Shown one piece after another: positions 59,295 to 64,000 of a stretch of DNA of 64,000 nt (the stretch's first letter is position 1; the number at the start of each line of letters is the position of its first letter). The DNA lies in contig NZ_JASBQE010000019.1 in the NCBI RefSeq assembly GCF_029960785.1, forward strand, positions 94,770-158,769, written 5' to 3'. Origin of the DNA: Polyangium sp. 15x6. GTDB lineage: Bacteria > Myxococcota_A > Polyangia > Polyangiales > Polyangiaceae. A program made the translations under genes and the position numbers. The notes under the pieces were generated by a model. That model was given only the letters and a program-made list of their open reading frames with translations, was not told where the DNA came from and ran no database searches.

Positions 59295-59884
59295 TCCGGC
59301 AACGCGCCTCCCCCGGTGGGGGCGCGCCGATCGTCGAAGCGGACGCGGAGGACATCGAGGCCATGCGCCCGATGCTTCTCCGCCATGCCCGCGCGATCGG
59401 CGTGGCGAGCGCTCACGCTCCGGACATCGTGCAAGAGACGATCATCACGACGTGGGAGGCCCTGGCCGAAGGACGCGTCCGCGGCGGGGAGAAGACGCCG
59501 CCCGAGGCGTCCCTGCTGGGCTTCATGAAGCAGACGGCATGGTATCGGGCGCAAAACCTCTCGCGGCGCGCCTCCACGCTGTACGAGGCTCCGGCGTCCT
59601 CGCTTCGGGACGTCCCGATCCTCGTGTCGCCGGACCCGATGCCCGGCATCGAGGCGCGGGACCTGCTCGCGCGGGTCATGGCGTCGAGCCCGAGCGTCGT
59701 CCACGTCGTGGAGCTGGCCGCCCGCGGGCTCATCGGTTCGGACGCGGCGCGCGCCCTCGGACAACCGCGGGCGACGTACCACGCCCACGAGAAGCGGCTC
59801 CGCGCCGCCCTCCGGAAGCTCGGCGCGGCTCCCCCGAAGCAGGCTCCACGCCCCACCTGGAAGCCGCGGAAGCGCGGGCGCTGA
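59291..59884 (+). CDS. ECF-like sigma factor, last gene of the HTH cassette
   Basis: 197 residues; GTG overlaps the previous stop. Region 2-like part (about 25-95): LLRHARAIG...DIVQETIITTWEALAEG...FMKQTAWYRAQNLSRR. A region 4-like HTH follows (VVELAARGLIGSDAARALGQPRATYHAHEKRLRAALRKL). Divergent from typical ECF factors and ending in a Lys/Arg/Pro tail. Its coupling to three HTH proteins suggests they act with it or regulate it. Confidence 0.75.
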   Translation: MIRQRASPGGGAPIVEADAEDIEAMRPMLLRHARAIGVASAHAPDIVQETIITTWEALAEGRVRGGEKTPPEASLLGFMKQTAWYRAQNLSRRASTLYEAPASSLRDVPILVSPDPMPGIEARDLLARVMASSPSVVHVVELAARGLIGSDAARALGQPRATYHAHEKRLRAALRKLGAAPPKQAPRPTWKPRKRGR

Positions 59885-60077
59885 ACGGGAGAGCGCTGCC
59901 TACTCCGGTGGCGCTCGCCTGCTCCTCCGTCCAGGACCGCCCCGCCTACGCCGTCTTTCACGGCGCATTGCACATCTGAAAGCACGTCACGCGTGCTCGT
60001 CCGTGCCCGGCGCATACGCTCCGGATTGCGGCATAGCGTGCCACGTCGGTAGCGTGCGTACACATAGGACACATCCG

Positions 60078-60482
60078 ATGCCCACCTACCTAGATATCGT
60101 TGCCGCGCAACAAGAGGCTATACGTGAACTACGCGCGAACGCCGGCCCGACTCTCCAATTCACGCGACGTCTCGTGGAGGCGTTGTGTAGATATCTGGAT
60201 TGGCCCGAAGCCGATTGGGAACCCACGTTTCGCTTGGATGTCGAAGACCCCACATCGATGCGCGCGATCGTAGAGGCGCGGTTACCAGAAGCCGGATTTG
60301 GCGATGGGCCAAGGGACGTTGTTGAGTTGGAGTTACACGTTCGACAAGTCCCTGGTGGTTTCGCAGTCGCTTGCGCTGACGTGCATAGAACGCTGACAGA
60401 CGCTCCTGGAGCCACGTGGGATATGTTCTTCGATTTCGTCAGCGCGAACCTGCGAAACATTGTCCGCAGCATGTACCTTTGA
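60078..60482 (+). CDS. Protein of unknown function, lower G+C
   Basis: 134 residues from the ATG at 60078; TAGGAC lies seven bases upstream. Acidic, mixed alpha/beta: helix (TYLDIVAAQQEAIRELRA), WPEADWEPTFRLDV, strand-rich VVELELHVRQVPGGFAVACADV, then WDMFFDFVSANLRNIVRSM. Third-position A/T use is clearly higher than in surrounding genes, suggesting recent acquisition. Family not recognised. The gap 59885-60077 shows nothing else. Confidence 0.65.
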   Translation: MPTYLDIVAAQQEAIRELRANAGPTLQFTRRLVEALCRYLDWPEADWEPTFRLDVEDPTSMRAIVEARLPEAGFGDGPRDVVELELHVRQVPGGFAVACADVHRTLTDAPGATWDMFFDFVSANLRNIVRSMYL

Positions 60483-60582
60483 TGCAACACACGGCGGGCT
60501 CTCGCAATCACGCTCGCTACAGGAGCGGATCCGAACACGGGTAATGGCATTGGGCATGCCAGCCGACAAGCACATCACGTGC

Positions 60583-61335
60583 CTATTTGGGCGCCGCCCG
60601 GTTCGTCGGTAGGTCGAACATGCCGACCATCTGGATCCCGTCGGCCGTCCCGTGCTCGTTCGAGAACGTGAAGTTGCCCGTCACGACACCGCAGAAGCGC
60701 GCCCTGCTGTCCTCCACGAGCGCCCCCGTGTCCCGCAGCGCGAAGAAATGGATCAGGGTCTCGCCGTCCGTCAGTAGCGATCCAGAGGCAACGGATCCGT
60801 CCTGAAGACGCTCGACCTTGATCCGGATGATCTGCCCCGGCGCGCACAAGCGTTTCCCCCGCTCCCCGTCAGAGTCTTTGCGCACCATGCCGACGCTCGT
60901 CTCGTCGCGTGACGGCGCGAGGTCCGCCCACGTGGGGGGATGAGCAAGCGCCCAAAGAGCGAGCAGCGTCGCGCCTTCGCTCGGCGTGTTCGTTCGATCG
61001 GCCATCAGCGGGCGCGTTCGCTGTACGGCTCTGGCAAAAGTCGGCTCGCCCATGAGCGCCCGCATCATGTCCCCAACGGGGTCGATGTCGGGCAGCTTGC
61101 GCGGCTCCGTGTACCATGACGTCCCAGGCGTCGGCATTGCTGCCGACGCCGTCGGCGGCCCTTTCGGCTTTTCCTCGCGAAGGAGGCGCACGACGACAAC
61201 AACAGCGACGCCCACGAGGCTCGTCACGATGGCGGCGGCGAGCCACGTCGGAACCTTCGGTTCTGGCGCTGTCACCCGCACGATCGACGGTTGCCCCTGC
61301 ACGGGTTGCTGCCCCGGTTGATGCTGCGCGTTCAC
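60583..61335 (-). CDS. Single-pass membrane protein of unknown function
   Basis: 250 residues from the GTG at 61335, chosen because GAGGAGGG lies at SD spacing; an ATG nine codons upstream lacks this. A short cytoplasmic Gln/Pro-rich start is followed by one transmembrane helix (TWLAAAIVTSLVGVAVVVVV) and a soluble C-terminal region of about 190 residues with two Cys (RLCAPGQ, RFCGVV) and a likely beta fold. No motif recognised. It faces the XRE regulator gene across a palindrome. Confidence 0.75.
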   Translation of the reverse strand: MNAQHQPGQQPVQGQPSIVRVTAPEPKVPTWLAAAIVTSLVGVAVVVVVRLLREEKPKGPPTASAAMPTPGTSWYTEPRKLPDIDPVGDMMRALMGEPTFARAVQRTRPLMADRTNTPSEGATLLALWALAHPPTWADLAPSRDETSVGMVRKDSDGERGKRLCAPGQIIRIKVERLQDGSVASGSLLTDGETLIHFFALRDTGALVEDSRARFCGVVTGNFTFSNEHGTADGIQMVGMFDLPTNRAAPK

Positions 61336-61360
61336 GGCTGGCCCTCCTCGCGAAGCGATC

Positions 61361-61390
61361 ACGGTAGAGCCGAGGGTTCGTCGAGGTCAA
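61361..61390 (-). promoter_or_regulatory. Candidate promoter for the membrane protein gene
   Basis: On the minus strand TTGACC (61390-61385), an 18-bp spacer, TACCGT (61366-61361), then about 25 bp to the GTG at 61335 that includes the SD. The -35 differs from consensus at one base. Confidence 0.5.
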
Positions 61391-61396
61391 CGAAAC

Positions 61397-61412
61397 ACGG
61401 TCTATCGACCGT
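61397..61412. promoter_or_regulatory. Palindromic operator candidate between XRE and membrane protein genes
   Basis: ACGGTC and GACCGT are perfect 6-bp arms around TATC. It lies in the 112-bp divergent gap, next to the -35 of the membrane gene and 35 bp before the XRE start, where an autoregulating repressor would bind. Confidence 0.55.
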
Positions 61413-61447
61413 TATTCCGCCGAGGACGAAGGCGTAGACCCGCGGGG

Positions 61448-61753
61448 GTGACGGACCGTTCCGCCCGCGTCGTCGAGGTTCTCGGCTACATCGGGGCGAA
61501 CGTGCGCCGTCTGCGGCTCTCGCGCGGGTTCACCCAAGAGCAACTCGCCGAAGCCTCGGAACTCGACCTGCGCTTTCTCCAGCGGGTCGAGCGCGGGCAG
61601 ACGAACGTAGGCGTCGCGGTGGTCGTAGCGCTCGCGGATGCGCTCGGCGTGCCTCCCGCGAAGCTCTTCCGGAAGGCGACGCTTCCCGAGGCCAAGCCCG
61701 GACGGCCGCGCAAGACGGCGCGCTCTCAGGGCGGATCGAACAGGTCGAGCTGA
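61448..61753 (+). CDS. XRE-family transcriptional regulator
   Basis: 101 residues, GTG start with TAGACC seven bases upstream. A classic five-helix HTH spans about 10-75: GANVRRLRLSRGFTQEQLAE, ELDLRFLQRVERGQTNVGV, VVALADALGVPPAKLF. Basic tail. Similar in size to controller-type repressors. Its 3' end overlaps the convergent transposase gene by 28 bp. Confidence 0.9.
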   Translation: MTDRSARVVEVLGYIGANVRRLRLSRGFTQEQLAEASELDLRFLQRVERGQTNVGVAVVVALADALGVPPAKLFRKATLPEAKPGRPRKTARSQGGSNRSS

Positions 61754-62859
61754 CGCGGTTTCGGCCGCCACGTGAACAGGTCAAGCTGCGTCCCCGGGGG
61801 TGGTAGCGCCTCGCGCGGAGCCTCCCCCGTCCCGACCCTCGCCGGTGGCGCGGCGGGCGGCGTAGGAGCCCGTGGTGGCGCGCTCGGCTTGCTCTTCCCG
61901 CCGGGCAGGGCGCGGAGCCACCCTTTGCCGTTCGGCAGTTCCCGCGCCGCGCTGGGCTTCTCGCCCGGGGCCGGGGTGGGCGGCGCGAGCTTCTTCAGCT
62001 CCGGAGGCGCGCACGGCTCTGCGGCAAGGGCGCGCTCGACAAGCTCCTGCACGGACCAGACGTGATCCGTGATGCCCGCCTCCATGGCCGGCGTGACGCG
62101 CAAGCTCTCGTGGACGCGGCAGAAGTTGTACCAGGCGACGTGCAGGCTCACGGCCGCGCGGTGGTTCTCGATCTTCTTCGAGAACCCGTTGCAAAGCCGC
62201 GTGAACCGGCGGACGTGCATCCGGACCGTGAGGTTCGCGCGCTCGACGTGCGAGGTGGAGGCCCGGTCGAGGTTCGGCGCGCCATGCGCGGTCTTCTTCG
62301 TGATGAACGGGTCGCGCGGGGGCTCGTAGCGGTGGTCGTGCCGCTGCCCGTCCGCGCGCCCCTTCTTCGTGTAGTTCTTCTGGATCACGGCGTGATCGAC
62401 GGCGCCCCCGAAGCTCTGCCCGACGGCCACCGGGTAGCTCTGCCAGCCGTCCGTGGACAGTTCCGGGATCGTCACGAGCCGGGCCCGCAGATCGGCGATG
62501 AACGCCCGCGTGTTCGCCTCGTCGCGCTTCCCGACGCGGTAGCTCACGAGGAGCTTCTTCGTCCGCGCCATGGCGAGGTACGCGTAGGCGTCACCGAACT
62601 CCGCGGGATCCTCCGCGGTCACGCGCGCCTGCTTCTTCTGCACGTAGGACCAGATCTCATCCAGCTCGATCTCGCGGATGTCCAGGTCCCTCACGAGCAG
62701 GTTGTGCAGGTTGTCGCACCCCTCGCCCATGCGGAGCAGGGTCGAGAGCACCGTCGGGATCGACACCTCCGTCAGCCGTGACGTGGCGCGCACGCTGGCA
62801 CCCTCTACGAGGTGCCGAACGACGTTCACGCGCTTGTCGAGCGGCAGGACGTTGGCCAC
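61726..62859 (-). CDS. IS1-like DDE transposase with tandem sliding-clamp-binding motifs
   Basis: 377 residues, GTG start. An N-terminal HTH region (VNVVRHLVEGASVRATSRLT) precedes an RNase H-like core with Asp67 (ELDEIWSY), Asp137 (STDGWQSY) and Glu206 (SHVERANLTVR), the IS1-type DDE set. The long C-terminal tail (280-377) is Pro/Ala-rich and ends with QLDLF at 358-362 and again at 370-374, the consensus for binding the beta sliding clamp. Terminal inverted repeats were not found by eye, so mobility is uncertain. Confidence 0.88.
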   Translation of the reverse strand: MANVLPLDKRVNVVRHLVEGASVRATSRLTEVSIPTVLSTLLRMGEGCDNLHNLLVRDLDIREIELDEIWSYVQKKQARVTAEDPAEFGDAYAYLAMARTKKLLVSYRVGKRDEANTRAFIADLRARLVTIPELSTDGWQSYPVAVGQSFGGAVDHAVIQKNYTKKGRADGQRHDHRYEPPRDPFITKKTAHGAPNLDRASTSHVERANLTVRMHVRRFTRLCNGFSKKIENHRAAVSLHVAWYNFCRVHESLRVTPAMEAGITDHVWSVQELVERALAAEPCAPPELKKLAPPTPAPGEKPSAARELPNGKGWLRALPGGKSKPSAPPRAPTPPAAPPARVGTGEAPREALPPPGTQLDLFTWRPKPRQLDLFDPP

Positions 62860-63108
62860 GACGAAGCCCCAGCAAGGGCCGCCACGGGCGCCGCGTCGCG
62901 CCCCATGCGCGTCGTCGGCTCGACCGTTTCAGCGGCTCACTTGATGGGACGAATCTATCACGATTCGTCGGGTTTTCGTGGCTATTCGGCGATGGGCTAG
63001 GACATGAATTGTCCGAGGTAGGACCGTTTGCCCGCGGAGATCGGAGCGTCGATCCTGGGGTCAACCGTGCCAGCACGAGGGCGGACGATGCCAGTCCGCG
63101 CCGCATGT
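62860..63108. other. Non-coding gap upstream of the transposase gene
   Basis: About 250 bp with lower G+C in places (around 62940-62990). Short open frames exist but show no protein-like composition. It must hold the transposase promoter and perhaps one element end, but no clear terminal inverted repeat was seen. Confidence 0.4.
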
Positions 63109-63498
63109 TCAGGCATCGCCGATCGGCTTGCCGGTAGCGCCGAACAACTCCGCAGGGATGTTGACCCGCGCCAATACGCGTTCGCAGTCGACCAACATCG
63201 CCGCGAGCCATTCGCGGATCTCGCGCCGTTCTTCCTCCGACACACCGACCACGACCATCGCCTCTTCAAAGCCGGAACGGAGTGCAGTTATGGTGGAAAG
63301 GTGCTCCCGTGCAAGTGCTTCGTACGGCTCTTTGGCGCCAGCGATCCGCTCGGGATCGCCGGATTCCATCGCTTCGATCAATGGCTTCGCATCGTGTGCG
63401 ATGGCACGCAGTCGCATGAAACGCGGCACAACTGCCCGATAGGCAGGCGAATTTGTTGGTAGTGAGAGGATCAGTCGGTCGATCGTGTCGGACACCAT
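63109..63498 (-). CDS. Helical protein of unknown function
   Basis: 129 residues, mostly helical and mildly acidic (IDRLILSLPT, FMRLRAIAHDAKPLIEAM, HLSTITALRSGFEEAMVVV, EEERREIREWLAAMLVDCERVL). No signal peptide. More A/T-rich than the housekeeping genes here, as is the nearby 60078 gene. Family not recognised. It lies 37 bp after the next upstream small gene and may be cotranscribed with it. Confidence 0.6.
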   Translation of the reverse strand: MVSDTIDRLILSLPTNSPAYRAVVPRFMRLRAIAHDAKPLIEAMESGDPERIAGAKEPYEALAREHLSTITALRSGFEEAMVVVGVSEEERREIREWLAAMLVDCERVLARVNIPAELFGATGKPIGDA

Positions 63499-63535
63499 GG
63501 GACCGTCGAGCGTGCGCCGATGCGGCGCGACGGGC

Positions 63536-63769
63536 CTAGTTTTTGTCCGCGGATGATGGGAGATCGGCGGCGTGGCGCGCCAGCTCCTGCATGGCCGCGC
63601 ATGCTTGGTGGGCAGCCCTGACAGCGTCCAGCACTGCCGCCAAGGTGAGCGGCCGCCCGTTCAAGAGCCGAGCGGCCGCTCTCTCGCTCTGCGCGAGAGC
63701 CTCACGAGCCGCACGACCCGCGGCACGGACCTCCGAGTAGTCCGTGACCGTGAGACGGTCATCGCCCAT
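63536..63769 (-). CDS. Small helical protein of unknown function
   Basis: 77 residues from the ATG at 63769, which has GGAGGA at SD spacing; upstream in-frame codons are not needed. Ala/Arg-rich helices (VRAAGRAAREALAQSERAAA and VLDAVRAAHQACAAMQELA) suggest a coiled coil or helical bundle. First of a possible two-gene unit with 63109-63498. Function unknown. Confidence 0.6.
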   Translation of the reverse strand: MGDDRLTVTDYSEVRAAGRAAREALAQSERAAARLLNGRPLTLAAVLDAVRAAHQACAAMQELARHAADLPSSADKN

Positions 63770-63802
63770 GGGTTCCTCCGTGTTCGTCGCGCCGAACCGG
63801 CT

Positions 63803-63818
63803 GATCAAGTTTGATCAG
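63803..63818. promoter_or_regulatory. Near-palindrome at the right edge of the island
   Basis: The sequence GATCAAGTTTGATCAG with its preceding CT forms a near-perfect palindrome centred on AAGTTT. It carries the same GATCAAG core as the paired boxes at 58215-58243 and lies just inside the repeat array, mirroring the left edge. Confidence 0.5.
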
Positions 63819-63831
63819 GACCCGGCGCGAA

Positions 63832-64000
63832 GCTCGAAGGTAACCTCGGAGGTCGGTTCGGAGCTCGGCGCGGAGCTCGAAGGTAACCTCGGAGGTCGGT
63901 TCGGAGCTCGGCGCGGAGCTCGAAGGTAACCTCGGAGGTCGGTTCGGAGCTCGGCGCGGAGCTCGAAGGTAACCTCGGAGGTCGGTTCGGAGCTCGGCGC
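63832..64000. repeat. Tandem array of a 43-bp repeat running off the window
   Basis: Units start at 63832, 63875, 63918 and 63961, exactly 43 bp apart and virtually identical, with the last unit truncated by the window end. There is no spacer between units, so it is not CRISPR. A single copy occurs at 58167. Each unit contains GAGCTC and GGTAACC-type near-palindromes. Confidence 0.95.

Larger units (their letters stand above)
58160..64000. mobile_element. Putative accessory island bounded by 43-bp repeats
   Basis: The left edge carries one copy of a 43-bp sequence (58167-58209) and the right edge a tandem array of the same sequence in the same orientation (63832 to window end). GATCAAG boxes lie just inside both edges. 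Between them are small HTH genes, a sigma-like gene, orphan genes, an IS1-like transposase gene and lower-G+C coding. The true right boundary is outside the window. Whether this moves as a unit is unproven. Confidence 0.45.

Noticed and set aside
63744..63929. Open frame running through the 43-bp repeats
   Set aside because: The translation is simply the repeat read in frames that happen to be open; the gene evidence on the other strand (63536-63769, with SD) is better.
63832..64000. CRISPR array
   Set aside because: Units of 43 bp are directly adjacent with no variable spacers, and no cas genes are present.

Overview
The DNA is about 70% G+C, almost fully coding, and reads as a myxobacterium, most likely of the Polyangiales (Sorangium/Polyangium type). 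The basis is modular type I polyketide synthases with cis-AT domains, a TIGR04563-type ribbon-helix-helix protein, a receiver plus DUF4388 protein, an AgmX-like TonB-C protein, Cys-rich kelch lipoproteins, and many lipoproteins and secreted subtilases. This is inference from family distribution; no rRNA or tRNA gene was recognised.

Region 1 (1-20.8 kb) is a polyketide locus. A 5'-truncated PKS ends in a fully reducing module (KS-AT-DH-ER-KR-ACP). A second PKS (KS-AT-KR-ACP) follows on the same strand. A third, convergent PKS keeps KS, ACP and TE motifs, but its AT, DH and KR domains have all lost catalytic residues. Two homologous ~145-residue helical proteins of unknown function sit inside and at the edge of the locus. 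Beside the second lies a PilZ protein whose C-terminal half carries a DDxxD-like and an NSE-like motif at class I terpene synthase spacing.

Region 2 (21-35 kb) mixes proteases, lipoproteins and housekeeping genes: two subtilases, an orphan sulfate-binding-type lipoprotein with a kelch lipoprotein, an aminotransferase, a carboxypeptidase-regulatory/PDZ protein, DNA polymerase I with a degenerate proofreading site, rpsT with a small basic protein gene, and an ECF sigma factor coupled to a TonB-C membrane protein.

Region 3 (35.5-58.1 kb) holds an S41 protease, a GlpA/GlpB-type dehydrogenase pair, a glycosyltransferase/FAD pair, an amidohydrolase, a LeuD-LeuC-order dehydratase fusion, a degenerate receiver protein with a nonapeptide repeat, and a tightly coupled five-gene run (RHH, hydrolase, kinase-like lipoprotein, degenerate histidine kinase, YbjN-like). 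Then come two coupled lipoproteins, prepilin peptidase, a YXWGXW lipoprotein, and an S9 peptidase whose 3' end overlaps that lipoprotein gene.

Region 4 (58.16-64 kb) looks like an accessory island. One copy of a 43-bp sequence lies at its left edge, and a tandem array of the same unit runs off the right edge of the window. Inside are a translationally coupled cassette of three paralogous HTH proteins and a sigma-like protein, small orphan genes, an XRE regulator facing a membrane protein across a palindrome, and an IS1-like transposase whose C-terminus carries two sliding-clamp-binding motifs.

Across the window several genes have a TANNNT hexamer exactly six bases before the start codon, which suggests leaderless transcripts.
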